Shown: positions 11,695-21,812 of the stretch, one piece after another | Numbering within the stretch: position 1 is the first letter of the stretch | Layout of the letters: every line of letters starts with the position of its first letter | NCBI GenBank assembly: GCA_028583685.1 | Contig: JAMXIF010001210.1 | Span: 5,191,950-5,255,949, forward strand | Reading direction: 5' to 3' | DNA: 64,000 bases | Origin: Petaurus breviceps papuanus | Taxonomy: Eukaryota > Chordata > Mammalia > Diprotodontia > Petauridae | Translations under genes and position numbers: made by a program | Notes under the pieces: generated by a model | Told to the model about the DNA's origin: nothing | What the model saw: only the letters and a program-made list of their open reading frames with translations | The model's database searches: none

Positions 11695-11935
11695 GTTTGG
11701 TATTTGAAAAGTTCTTTATAATTTGACAACCATTTTTACACATACATCATCTCATTTGATCCTTGTTAGCCCCTTTAAGATAGGTATGACAGCTTTTATC
11801 ATGCATATTTTATAAGTAAGAGAAAATGAGACACAAAGAAGTTAGGCAACTAGTTAAAGGTCACAGAACTAATATTAGTATCTAGTTGCTCTGGATCCAA
11901 ATTTAATGTCTTTTGTGATAAACAACACAGGCTTG
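11695..11935 (-). mobile_element. MIR-type SINE, minus strand
   Basis: 'catctcatttgatccttgtt', 'gataggtatgacagctttta' and 'ggtcacagaactaatattag' are in reversed MIR order. Confidence 0.75.
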
Positions 11936-12025
11936 ATCCATACTCCGTAATATTAAAGACTATTACATAACTCAAACCCAGGAGTTACAATCTATGTAGC
12001 CCATGTATACAATTTAGACATAAAA

Positions 12026-12064
12026 TACACACACACACATACACACACATTTGTGTGTGTGTTT
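12026..12064. repeat. (AC)n followed by (GT)n, inverted microsatellite
   Basis: An ACACAC run turns into TGTGTGTG within 40 bases, giving a short self-complementary hairpin. Confidence 0.9.
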
Positions 12065-12149
12065 ACATATATCTCACATTAATCCTCTACACTGGATGTC
12101 TAAAAGATCTCAAGTTAACTGAAATACCACCCAAATTTCTGCTTTGAAT

Positions 12150-12605
12150 ATCAGCTTATAATAGCTGATTTTTATAATAGTATTTACATATTGCTTAAAG
12201 GTGTACAAGGTGCTATAATGATCTATATACATTATCTTATTTGCTCCTCATAACAACCCTGTGAAACAGGAAGTAAAAGCTTAATTATTCTATTTTTACA
12301 GATGAGGAAACTGAGGTTCACTGAAAGCAGTAGCATGGTATAATGGGAAAAGCTCTACTTTTGAAGTCAGGGGTCTGTGGTTTGATTCCTGGCTCCTGGT
12401 ATGACACTGGGCAGTTCACACAAACCTTCCAGGACTCATTTTCCCCTCTTGTGAAATAAAGGGTTGGCGGAGAGAACCACTGAGGTCCCTTTTACCTCTA
12501 AGATCCAAAGTGATTTATCTAAGGATGCCCAGCTACTGTGGTAGAGGTGGATCTGAATCCCAGGCCCTTTTTACTCTATACCTTGCTCTCTTCTATAGTA
12601 GATGG
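12150..12605 (-). mobile_element. MIR-type SINE, minus strand, split by another SINE
   Basis: 12150-12318 holds 'gctcctcataacaaccctgt' and 'tttttacagatgaggaaact'. The remaining part, 'gtggatctgaatcccaggcc', resumes at about 12511. A plus-strand SINE (12320-12508) sits between the halves. Confidence 0.8.
12320..12508 (+). mobile_element. tRNA-derived SINE inserted into a MIR
   Basis: 'gcagtagcatggtataatgg' gives a tRNA-like start, followed by 'tgacactgggcagttcac' and a tail of 'gaggtcccttttacctctaa'. This tail type recurs at 19985-20174 and 48415-48600, so it marks a subfamily distinct from MAR1 and WSINE1. Confidence 0.75.
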
Positions 12606-12739
12606 TTTTTCTCCTTTAGGTTGTTATTACAGAATCAAATTATTACTATTTTATGTGTGAATTTAAAAATTTATAAAAATACTATGTTGATGGAGGAAGT
12701 CTTTTCAACATCACTTTGCTCCCCAAAATTTAGTTACTA

Positions 12740-12975
12740 GAAAGTGGGAAATCTGCGGAAGGCAGAGTAATATACAGGGCTAGGAAGATCTGGGTTCAAG
12801 TTCTGTACTGACAGATAGTGGCTGCGTGGCCCTGGACAATTCTGTTTGCCTCTCGGTAGCTCCAGACAATTTTCTAAGGCTGCTGTCTAGTGCAACATAT
12901 ACTTGTCTGCACTGGTTAGAGGGGTTTTGTTTTTCACTAGGAGTTTGCTGAAACAGTGAAATCACAGGTCTTGCC
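12740..12975 (+). mobile_element. CORE-SINE variant with 'atgaaatcacaggtc'-type tail
   Basis: 'tggctgcgtggccctggaca', then 'ctgctgtctagtgcaacata', 'tggttagaggggttttgttt' and a terminal 'aaatcacaggtcttgcc' followed by A9. Similar copies occur at 51390-51612 and 51660-51965. Confidence 0.7.
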
Positions 12976-13023
12976 AAAAAAAAAGGAGAAAGGAAGAAGG
13001 GAAGAAAGAAAGAAATAAAGGAA

Positions 13024-13109
<86 letters not shown>

Positions 13110-13178
13110 AGGAAGAAAGGAAAGAAGGAAGGAAAGAAAGAAAGAAACAAAGAAAGAAAGAAAGAAACAAACAAACAT
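12972..13178. repeat. (GAAA)n microsatellite grown from a SINE A-tail
   Basis: An A-run directly after the SINE 3' end passes into GGAA and GAAA repeats (about 13020-13140 is nearly pure) and ends in an AAAC run near 13178. The phase-shifted antisense reads as poly-Phe/Ser/Leu frames that are not genes. Confidence 0.95.
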
Positions 13179-13179
13179 A

Positions 13180-13955
13180 GCTGAATGAATACTGGCATTA
13201 GAAGTCTTTTAAAAGCTCAAATGCAACTTAAACAAAAAGTATAAATTCTATCACTACCCATATATTGACATGAATTTCAAGGCAAAATATATGCAGGAGT
13301 TGGGGCACATGTCATTTTATAGGAGAGATCCCTTGTCTCTATCCATGTGCACAAAATACAATATGATTTTATATTGTATTATTGTATATCGTATATACAG
13401 TATGATTCAGGAAAGCAGATAGAGCATGACTTAGATAAAGTGAAATACAAAAATTTTGACATGGAATTTAAGTTGCATATTTTAATTAAATACTAAGATA
13501 TGTCCAATTTATTCATCTTGTAAAGCTTTGTGAGGTTGTCTAGTTTTTAACCTGATCAACATATGAGACAACTTAGGCCCAGTAGAATTAATTTTAGAGT
13601 TATTGCTGGAATGGTAAGTTTACTAAGTTGTCATGGATACTAGTACTACTGAAAGTTTTTGCCAGTTTCATTTTAAAGGAAAATCTTCAAGGATGATGTA
13701 GCCAATTTGGTGGGGGAGGGGATAAATCTGCTGGTTTCAATGTGATCTAAACACAGCCTTAATTGATCATGTTTGGGCTAGCTAAAAGAACAGGAAATCA
13801 TTCCTAATATCTGTAGAGCATAAGAACTAAACTATTTCATTTCCAAGAAATTATGTTCCCAGAGAAAATTGATGTAAATGCTCACATCTGAATATTGATA
13901 ATATTAGCATCTATTTTCTGAATTTTATATATACCTTCCCATATATTCTTTATAG
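13180..13955. other. unique sequence
   Basis: No gene or repeat recognised apart from a short TATATTGTATTATTGTATA stretch near 13370-13400. Confidence 0.5.
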
Positions 13956-13956
13956 G

Positions 13957-14172
13957 AAGTAGCCAGGTGGTTCAGCAGATAAGAGTGTTGGGTCTGGGGA
14001 TGAAAACAGGAATTCAAAACTGTCATCAGACACCCACTAGTTGTGTAAACCTGGGCAAGTCATTTAACTTCTGTTTTCCTTAATCTACTGGAGATGGAAA
14101 TGGCAAACCACTCCAGTATTTTTGCCAAGAAAACAAAAAGCTCAACATGAATGTATGACTGAAGAACAATAA
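13957..14172 (+). mobile_element. MAR1-like SINE with RTE-type tail
   Basis: tRNA-like head 'gtagccaggtggttcagcag', middle 'aacctgggcaagtcatttaa', then the characteristic 'atggcaaaccactccagtat' and 'tttttgccaagaaaac'. The final 'atgaatgtatgactgaagaa' is a degraded copy of the RTE/BovB 3' end, which is how this SINE class borrows RTE machinery. Confidence 0.88.
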
Positions 14173-14174
14173 AC

Positions 14175-14416
14175 AGGGCAGCTAGATGGTGCAGTGAACA
14201 TAGGGCACCAAGCCTGGAGTCAAGAAGACCTGGATTCAAACCCAGCCTCAGACAATTACTAGCTGTGTGACCCTGGGTAAGTCAACTAACCCTGTTTGCC
14301 TCAGCTTCTTCATCTGTAAAATAAACTGGAGAAGAAAAAGACAAACAAATCCAGTTTTTTTTTTTGCCAAGAAAACCACAAATGAGGAAATGAAGAGCTG
14401 GACATGACTTAACAAT
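14175..14416 (+). mobile_element. MAR1-like SINE, tandem to the previous copy
   Basis: 'gcagctagatggtgcagtga', 'acctggattcaaacccagcc', 'ttgccaagaaaaccacaaat' and 'agctggacatgacttaacaa'. It starts almost where the previous copy ends, so it probably inserted into the A-rich tail of the first. Confidence 0.88.
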
Positions 14417-14439
14417 ATGCTTTACTCCCTTGTCACTTC

Positions 14440-14898
14440 CTTTCCAGTAGACATGCAGTACAAACCATAAACCAGGGAGGACTTAACTCCTTCATCTCTG
14501 GAACTCCCACCTGGGAGTTCTATAATCTTGCTTGGTGGTACCAAGCTACCTTTATTTAGGCCAGCTACAGCCACACTTCATTTCACTCCCTGGCTATCTC
14601 CTTTCCAACTGTCATCAAACCCTTTCCCCTTCCAGTTTTGGAACCATAATCAAATGAACCCTGTTACTGTTCCTGGAAGGGTATGTCAGTCTACTCCCTT
14701 ATAGACCCATTTCCCATCCCTAAAACTTTCTAAACCAAAACATCCTTCACTTAATACCACTCGTTCATATTGGTTGTTTTCACCTATTAGAATGTAACAG
14801 AGGTTAGGAACGATCTTTAATTTTGTATTTGCATTCCTAGAAGTTAAAAGAGTGGCTTGGCTCATAGGAAGCGATTAATAAATGTTTTATGTTATATA
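14440..14898 (+). mobile_element. L2/L3-type LINE 3' region
   Basis: It ends with 'tttgtatttgcattcctaga' and 'cataggaagcgattaataaa', the standard order of an L2/L3 3' terminus. The upstream C/T-rich part is less certain. A 9-base inverted repeat with a two-base loop lies at 14501-14520. Confidence 0.6.
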
Positions 14899-15104
14899 TA
14901 CATCCATCATTCATTTTCAAGTTATATGCCTATCATACAGTAACAACTGTGAACTGGTAACCAAATTGCAGAGAAAAATGGAATAGATATAACTATGTGA
15001 CCCTGAATTGTTCAATTCATGATGCTAATATTGAGTCTGATTATAAATTTAATTAAATTAAATTATTAGTGCACACAGATGGATTCTGAATCAGCATGAA
15101 CCTC

Positions 15105-15600
15105 TTAGGAAAATGATCTTGGCATCATTGCAAGAAGCTCAATAAAGATGCTTGGTCAATGTTCAGTAGTGGTAAAAGAACAAAAATGTCCCACCATGAC
15201 CTGAGTCTAATGCTGGGAGTCATTGAAACACTGAATAATACAGAAAATATTACAATGACATTGTTGCACAAATTGATAGCGGTCATCACCTTGAATCTTG
15301 CATTCAGGTTTCGTGAGCTCATCTGGGAAAGGTTATATTTGAAACAAAAAATAAAAGGCCCAGAGAAGAGTAATAAGAATAATTAAAGGCACATGGAAGT
15401 AGAGGCAATAAAGTGAAGTGAGATGAAAAAGATTAGAATTATTTAATTTGAAAAAAAGTATATTAAATACTGAATGTGAGGGAGATCAGTAGGAGTCCTT
15501 AATTACTCAGCTGTATCTTATGAGAATTCAAGGGAATGAGATGAAAAAAAAAGTTTCTGATGGATAAAAGGAAATATTTGTGTAACAATAACTGACCCTT
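15105..15600 (+). mobile_element. L3/CR1-type LINE fragment
   Basis: 'acaatgacattgttgcacaa', 'gatagcggtcatcaccttga', 'ggcccagagaagagtaataa' and 'gaatgagatgaaaaa' follow the order of a CR1/L3 ORF end and 3' region. Very old. Confidence 0.6.
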
Positions 15601-15624
15601 GGTATTCATTGGCATAGGCTGCTA

Positions 15625-15641
15625 GAGATAGAGTCCTCTCC

Positions 15642-15688
<47 letters not shown>
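15625..15688. repeat. (TC)n microsatellite at gap edge
   Basis: A CT repeat with one interruption runs to the gap. The far side of the gap starts with nine C. Confidence 0.95.
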
Positions 15689-15788
15689 NNNNNNNNNNNN
15701 NNNNNNNNNNNNNNNNNNNNNNNNNNNNNNNNNNNNNNNNNNNNNNNNNNNNNNNNNNNNNNNNNNNNNNNNNNNNNNNNNNNNNNNN
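15689..15788. other. assembly gap of 100 N
   Basis: Exactly 100 N, the usual placeholder for an unsized gap. The break lies in low-complexity DNA, so the true length is unknown. Open frames spanning it are meaningless. Confidence 0.99.
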
Positions 15789-15798
15789 CCCCCCCCCA

Positions 15799-16510
15799 AA
15801 TAATACTGTCAAAGGCTAAGGGACTGCTCCTTTGAAATAACAAAGGACAGTTTAACAGGCACTATCCCTTGGAAGACACTCTCATGGAAGCATTATCTTT
15901 CACTGTCTGATGGCACCTGTGCTGATTTTTGTTCCCGGTAATGCTTCCCTGAAACTGAAACCTATATGGGTAAAGCATTGGTCAAATCAACATTAAAATG
16001 GTCATTCCTCCCCACTTCCACAAATGGTCTGGGTAATTTCTGTTTCATAAAAACATAATTGTATTTAGTTAATTTCTAACTGAATTAGTTTTTCACTTCA
16101 TTCCATACATTTTATATATGTAACTAGAGAGTTAAGTAATTATCTTGGTTGCTTCCCTATATTCTTCTTATTCCAATAGAGGAAAAACGACTTAGGGCTT
16201 CATCAGCAAACACTTCCTCTACCAAAGTAGATTATAACCTTCTACATCTTAGTAGACCAACTTGGGTTGCTATGGTAAAAATATAAAATACAATAAAATT
16301 CTCACTGGGTGGCCAACTTTTGCCAATAGGCCTTTGTAAACTTAGCTGGGTCTGCCCCATTACTGACCCATACTTGAAACCATTTAGGTACTAAACATGC
16401 ACTCTACAGTCATAGTTTTTGAAAACTCAAGAATAATTCTGCACACTGATGGGACATAAGTGAAGAACTTTTTCTTTAATAAGGGTAATTTGGTCTTTAA
16501 TATGCATAAT
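15799..16510. other. unique sequence
   Basis: No gene or repeat recognised. Confidence 0.5.
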
Positions 16511-16514
16511 ATGT

Positions 16515-16945
16515 GTGTGTTCGGTTGTTTCAGTAGTATCTGACTCTTTGGGACTCCATCTGGGGTTTTTATAGCAAAGACACTAGAGTAGTTTGCCATT
16601 TTTTTCCAGCTTATTTTAAACATGAGGAACTGAGGCAAACAGGGTTGAGTGAGTTGCCCAAGGTCTCATAGCTAATATATGTCTGAGGCCAGATTTGAAC
16701 TCATGAAAATGAGTCTTCTCAGGGGCAGCTAGGTGGTGCAGTAAATAGAGTGCTGGCCCTGGAGTCAGAAGGACCTGAGTTCAAATCTGACCTCAGACAC
16801 TTAACACAAAAACTAGCCATGTGACCTTGGGCAAGTCTCTTAACCCCAACTGCCCTACCTTCCCTCCTCCACAAAAAAAGAAAAGAAAAAAAATGAATCC
16901 TTTATTCTAAGCTCAATGTTCTATCTACTGCATCACCTAGTTGTC
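16515..16945 (-). mobile_element. MAR1-like SINE, minus strand, split by WSINE1
   Basis: Reversed MAR1 order: 'agtatctgactctttgggac' (RTE-type tail), 'tatagcaaagacactagagt', 'caaacagggttgagtgagtt' and 'gaggccagatttgaactcat'. The last part, 'tctatctactgcatcaccta', resumes after the inserted SINE at about 16895. Confidence 0.88.
16721..16892 (+). mobile_element. WSINE1-like SINE inserted in MAR1
   Basis: It runs from 'ggggcagctaggtggtgcag' through 'gagttcaaatctgacctcag' and 'cttaaccccaactgccctac' to an A-rich tail. The flanks 'aaaatgagtc' and 'aaaatgaatc' look like a slightly diverged TSD. Confidence 0.92.
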
Positions 16946-16949
16946 ATGT

Positions 16950-17395
16950 ACTCCATGCAAGGCGGCATGGATTCAATTTGATAGAGGCAGCCAGGCTGGG
17001 AACCTGGTAGGGTGAAGTGTATGTGATAATGGCTTTTTTTTTTTAAAGATACAGGTTCCTAGGATCATGGCTTATAAACAGCTCCTCTGTACTTGCACAT
17101 CATTATATAACCATAGATAATATAACCATTTGAGTTTAACCTGTAAAAACCACACTGCACCTCTTCTATGCTAGCATATCATGATATAACCAAAGTTAAT
17201 GAAAACTTATGAGATAATTATTAGCATGTTGCCTTCTTTGTCTGTTTTCTATAAATCAAACAATCATTGGTCAGTAAGTGCAGATTTATAGGAATGAGGA
17301 ATATGGAACGCTAGGGATGTTATAGGGCAGATGCACACCCTCACCCTATCTTTCTGGCCACCACAAGATATAAGAGAGAAGGCAGAATGCTGGGG
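16950..17395. other. unique sequence
   Basis: No repeat recognised between the SINE pair and the LTR. Confidence 0.5.
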
Positions 17396-17400
17396 GTATT

Positions 17401-17972
17401 TGTAAGGGTTATGGGATTTAAAGATCTTCCATGCCCCATTGGACTTGCTGATGTGGCAGGAAGGGCACACACAGGAAGGGGTGGGGCAAGAGGAAGTTGC
17501 AGCCAAGCTAGAGTTCCTGTGATGACTGGTGGCAGTGGCAGCAGCAGCAGTGGCAGCAGTAGAGGCTGAGGTGGAGGCAAGAACTCTTTTTTGAGCCAGC
17601 CAGAATTTCTGCTATGGACTCCTGTTGAGGACTGCCAGGGACAGAAACTGCGGGGGGCCAGAGCTGCTAGGAACAAGCTTCATGGACGCTGAGCAGGTGC
17701 TATGAGTGGGGAGAGGAGGAGCTTTGCCTGAGGTAGCCTGTCTATTTTGAAGGCTTGAGAATGTGGGTATTTACTACATTAACTACATACACCAACTTCA
17801 TAACTACTGTGATGGCCTTGACTTTCTGGTTTGGGGACTCAGTTTTCTGGTATTTGAGTAAGTGTTCTAGCATTATCCTCCATGTAGAGAGCCTGGTATA
17901 TTTTGTGATTTATAAACATATCAGCATATTTATAGTTACTGTAGGCATTGTGAATACTGCATTGTTAATATA
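17401..17972 (+). mobile_element. solo LTR, ERVL-like family (fossil)
   Basis: About 572 bases beginning TGTAAGGGTTATGGG. The start closely resembles those at 20175, 28396 and 37361 (shared 'atttaaagatcttcc'-type block near the 5' end). It is flanked by 5-base direct repeats GTATT/GTGTT, the TSD length typical of ERVL. No internal retroviral region is seen, so this is a solo LTR of moderate age. Confidence 0.8.
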
Positions 17973-18160
17973 GTGTTGTACAATGCTTTCCCACCCTCCT
18001 GTCTCATCTACCACTGTGAGACATTAGAGAAAAGGTGGATGCTTTGAGAATAAAGTGATATGACCCCTGCCCCCTTCCCTTATCTGTGGTCTCCACTGTC
18101 ACCCTTCTGAAGTCTGCCGGAATGCAGAGTGAACCTTCAGGGAGCTGAGGAGTTCCTGTC

Positions 18161-18290
18161 TAACACACACACCCACACACACATACACACATACACACTT
18201 ACAGTACATACTTACACATATATCTATATTTATATACATACATATACACATATGTGTGTGCCTCTCTGTGTGTAGATAGATAGATAGTGC
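18161..18290. repeat. compound (CA)n/(TA)n/(GATA)n microsatellite
   Basis: Imperfect CACACA and TACATA runs end in TAGATAGATAGATAG. Confidence 0.9.
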
Positions 18291-18430
18291 TTTATGGTAT
18301 TTTGAGGCAGGGGCCATCACGGTACCTATCTTCCAGTAAGGGAAGTGAAACTTAGGGAATGATTTGTCATGTTCTTAAAGCTGGAATGTTGTAGAATCAG
18401 GACCTGAAGTTAGGCTAGCTCCCACAGCTT
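18290..18430 (-). mobile_element. degraded MIR-type SINE
   Basis: 'gtacctatcttccagtaagg' and 'ggaatgttgtagaatcagga' weakly fit the reversed MIR CORE and B-box order. Confidence 0.45.
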
Positions 18431-18439
18431 CAAGCATAA

Positions 18440-19565
18440 TATCCATAAATGATTTCAAATCTACATCTTCAGCCCTCTTCTCACCGAGGTCCTCCAACAC
18501 TGCACCTCCAAGTACCTGCTAGACATCTCTACCTGGATGTTCCATAAGCACCTCAAACTTCATGTCATGATTTTCCCCCAAGCCTCCTTCTCATTTTCAT
18601 ATTTCTATCAAGACAATCATCATTCTTCAAGTTGCCCAAGTTCACAATCACAGTTATCTCTACTCTTCACTTTCACTCACCCCAGTTCCAATCCCATTCC
18701 CTGACAGTTGCTGAGTCCTATTGACTTTACCTCTAGTTGTGTTTCCCATAGCTGTTCTTTCTCAGCTCCAAAATTGATATTACTAAAGCACAGACTTGAC
18801 CATACCACTTCCCTTCCTAGTAAGTGCTTGGAGTCAGGAAGACGAGTTCAAATTCACCCTCTAACATTTATTAGTTACATGACTCTGGACAACCATGCTC
18901 TATCTCAGTTTCCTCATCTGCAAAATGAGGAAAATAACAGTACCTTCCCAGGGTGATTGTGAGAATCCAATGAAATAATACTTATAACATCCCTAGCCAA
19001 GTGCCTGGTACATGGGGGGCACTTAATACATACTTTGTCCTTTCTCTCACCCTAGTATGATCATTGGCTTTTTACTACCCGTAAGAAGAAATAAAAACAT
19101 TTTTTTTTGGCATTTAAGGCCCTTCACAATCCACTCCAGCTTATCCTCCTTGGCAATCATCTGTAACTCCCATCATACACTCTACACCCCAGCTAAATTG
19201 ACCTTCTTGATATTGCTCCATCTCCCACCTCTATGCCTTTGCACAGACTGTTCCTCATGTCTAGGAGGCTCTTCCTCCTCACCTTTGTCTCTTGAAGCTC
19301 CTATCCCTCTTTCAATCTCAGCTCAAGCAGCCTCCTTCAGGGAGTCTTCTCTGACTCCTCCCCCCATGTTATACTCACTCATTACTTTGCAGTTATCTTG
19401 TATCTCATCCATGAATGCATTGTATTCTCTCAGGAGAATATAAACTCCCTAATGATAGGCACGTGAACCTTTTGTATTTATCTATATATCCCCAATATGT
19501 AACAGAATGTTTGGCACAAAACAGATGCTTAACCAATGCTTGTTGATTGTTTAATAGTATTAAGT
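18440..19565 (+). mobile_element. L2/L3 LINE 3' region, split by a MIR
   Basis: It has 'agcacagacttgaccatacc', then after an insertion 'ggcatttaaggcccttcaca', 'cctctatgcctttgcacaga' and 'gggagtcttctctgactcct'. The 3' terminus reads 'tatatatccccaatatgtaa' and 'gatgcttaaccaatgcttgt'. These follow the L2/L3 end of ORF2 and 3' UTR in full order. The 128-codon frame inside is part of this relic. Confidence 0.88.
18818..19050 (+). mobile_element. MIR-type SINE inside the L2
   Basis: 'aagtgcttggagtcaggaag', 'tatctcagtttcctcatctg' and 'gtgcctggtacatggggggc' match a nearly full MIR. The L2 reads on either side of it. Confidence 0.85.
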
Positions 19566-19627
19566 ATTGTAATAAAATTATATCAGATTTCTATTGCATA
19601 ACAACATTTACAATATACTTTCTTCAC

Positions 19628-19872
19628 AATGGGCAGTTAGGTGGTACAGTGAATAGAACATTGAATTTGGAATCAGGAAAACTCATCTTCATGAGTTCAA
19701 AGCTGGCCTCAGGTACTTACTAGTTATGTGTCCCTAGGCAAGTCACATCATCCTGTCTACTTCAGTTTCCTCATCTGTAAAATAGGCTGGAGAAGGAAAT
19801 GGTAAACCACATATCTCCGCAAAGAAAAACCCAAATGGGATTTCACATGATTGAAAATTACTCAACAATTCT
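19628..19872 (+). mobile_element. MAR1-like SINE
   Basis: 'gggcagttaggtggtacagt', 'gtgtccctaggcaagtcaca', 'ggctggagaaggaaatggta' and 'cacatgattgaaaattactc' cover head to RTE-type tail. Confidence 0.87.
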
Positions 19873-19984
19873 TCACAAATGCTTTTAAAGCTCATGTTAT
19901 AAGAAGTAGTCCTGGAGAGGAAACTGTGTCTCAGAAAGGTTGGGTATGTCAGACTTTATAAATATTAGCCTAGGCATTTAGTCT

Positions 19985-20174
19985 ATCTGTCTACTTGTAG
20001 CACAATGGAGAGAATGTTGAATATGGAATCAGAGGATATGGATTCAAATCAAAGTTTTACTACTCTGAGTCTAGGTGACTCTGGGCCAGTCCTTTAACAT
20101 ATTTATTTTCTTCCTCTGTAAAATTAAGTGGTTGGATTAAATTATATCAAAGGCTCCCTACAGCTCTAAATCTC
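19985..20174 (+). mobile_element. tRNA-derived SINE, 'ggttggatta' tail type
   Basis: 'tagcacaatggagagaatgt', 'ggtgactctgggccagtcct' and 'aagtggttggattaaattat' ending in 'ctccctacagctctaaatct'. An LTR begins immediately after. Confidence 0.75.
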
Positions 20175-20640
20175 TGTAATGGTAGTGGAATTTAAAGATC
20201 CCCTTGTATTGTCTTGGTTTTCAGGTTAAGTGTTAAAACCCAGAGCTTGTGAATCCCACTTGTGGGAGGGACTTGTTGACGTGAAGAGATGAGGCTGAAC
20301 TTGGAGGAGCTGGTGCCATGAATAGAGAGGCCCAAGTAGAAAGAAGGCCAGAAGAACTTTTGGGGGCAGCATTGTGGAGGAAGAGAGAGAGAGAACTGCC
20401 AGCCAAAGCCACCTGGATTGCTGAGGACCAGTTGGAGCTGCCCAGGACTTTTGAAAACTGCCACCTGGAGCTCCTGAGAACTGAGGAGGCATGAGTGTGG
20501 TGCCAGTATTTTTTCTGTCTGTTTTGATGTTACTTTGCCAGATTTGTCTTCTGGTAAAGGACAGTGATGTTGTTTTAGAGGTCCCAAAACCTTGCCGTTG
20601 GTTCAAAAGCCCTGAAGGAGGATTTTTTTTTAACATTAGC
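20175..20640 (+). mobile_element. LTR fragment, same ERVL-like family (fossil)
   Basis: It starts TGTAATGGTAGTGGAATTTA, aligning with the start of the LTRs at 17401 and 28396. The far end is not clear; neither a CA terminus nor a second TSD was found, so it looks incomplete. The overlapping minus-strand frames of 131 and 164 codons are chance. Confidence 0.6.
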
Positions 20641-20790
20641 AAAATCCTAGAATTTAAAATAAGACCACCTAAATCATAAGCATTTCTACATATTAACAAA
20701 AAAGCCCAGCAGGAAAACAAATTTCATTTAAAATAAAAATACAAATTACAAAATATTTGGGAATCTTCATGTCAAGACACATAACAGCCA
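20641..20790 (+). mobile_element. L1 ORF2 fragment
   Basis: 'aatcataagcatttctacat' and 'caaaatatttgggaatcttc' correspond to an L1 ORF2 reverse-transcriptase stretch. Short and isolated. Confidence 0.55.
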
Positions 20791-20794
20791 TATG

Positions 20795-21658
20795 AATAGA
20801 AAGAAAGGATCATAAATGAGAGATATTATGGAGATAGAAATGGCAAAGTTTGCCAACTGGTTGAATATGTGGATTGAGGAAGAATGACATGAAGAATCAC
20901 ATGATTATCTGAAATGATGGTGTTTGATAGACTTAGGGAAGTTCAGAAGAGGGAATGTTGGGACATGAGGGAAGGTATGACTTCAGTTTTGGGTGTGTTA
21001 AATTTAATAAGTTAATAACAACAAATAATAACAAATAAAAACAAAAAAAAGTTTAATAACAACCAGTTTGAAGCATCCAATAGGCAATTGGTAATGGAGT
21101 TTAGGAGAGATTCTGGGGTTAAATACATAGATTCACAAATCTCTTACATACAGGTGATAGTTAAACACATGGAAAATGGTGATGTTACCAAGTGTGTAGA
21201 AGAGAGGAAGGAGTTATCCAAAGATAGAACCTTAGGGAACATCCATAGGTAAGAAGTATCATGTGTATGATGGTAGCAAAGGAGAGGCAGCAGCAATCAC
21301 TGAACAGTTAGGGGGAAAATCAGGAGAGAGTTACATTATGAAAACCTAGGGAAGAAAGAGTATCAAGGAGGAGAGGTTGTTTAGCAGTATAAAATGCGGC
21401 AGATATGTTAAAAAAAAGTTTTGAGGATCCATAGAAGGCTGTCCAATTTTATAATTGAGAGATCATTAGCAAGTTTGGCTTAGAGCAGTTCCAGTTGAGC
21501 AATGACAATGAAAGACAGTTTGCAAAGATTTGAGGAGCAAGTGAGAAGAGAGGAAGTGGATACAGTGAACACAGATAGCTTTTTTTTTAAGAGAAAAGTA
21601 GAAAAAGATGTGAATAAAATATTATCAGCTAAGAGGTGATAGGGTCTAGTGAGGGTTT
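20795..21658 (-). mobile_element. L2 LINE, RT region, minus strand
   Basis: Antisense L2 text in order: 'gccaactggttgaatatgtg', 'atccaataggcaattggtaa', 'accttagggaacatccatag', 'gaaaacctagggaagaaaga', 'gagatcattagcaagtttgg'. It ends against an L1 fragment. Confidence 0.8.
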
Positions 21659-21664
21659 TTTTTG

Positions 21665-21812
21665 TTTGTTGCTGTTTTTATTTTTTTTCAAAACGCTTTA
21701 TTAACTTCTGATTTACATCATTCATTTCCACCAGATTTTGAGTTACAAATTTTTGTCCTGTTTTTCCCCTACCCACAGCCCCAAAATATCAGTCCTACAG
21801 GATATCTGAAGG
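21665..21812 (-). mobile_element. L1 3' end, minus strand, short
   Basis: Its reverse complement, 'tttgtaactcaaaatctggt' and 'gaaatgaatgatgtaaatca', is nearly identical to the L1 3' end at 44490-44550, so both belong to one L1 subfamily. Strongly 5' truncated. Confidence 0.85.

Noticed and set aside
12780-13198. Three overlapping minus-strand frames of 77-132 codons rich in Phe, Leu and Ser
   Set aside because: They are translations of the GAAA microsatellite in three phases.
14501-14520. Hairpin resembling a terminator or microRNA precursor
   Set aside because: The 9-base arms are too short, and it lies in degraded LINE sequence.
15518-15843. Open frames with Arg-Glu repeats next to X runs
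   Set aside because: They span the 100-N gap and the TC repeat.
19057-19443. 128-codon plus-strand frame as a novel gene
   Set aside because: It lies in the L2/L3 3' region; its C/T-rich text matches the LINE consensus.
20192-20720. Minus-strand frames of 131 and 164 codons
   Set aside because: They lie opposite an LTR fragment and read through into an L1 fragment. No domain.
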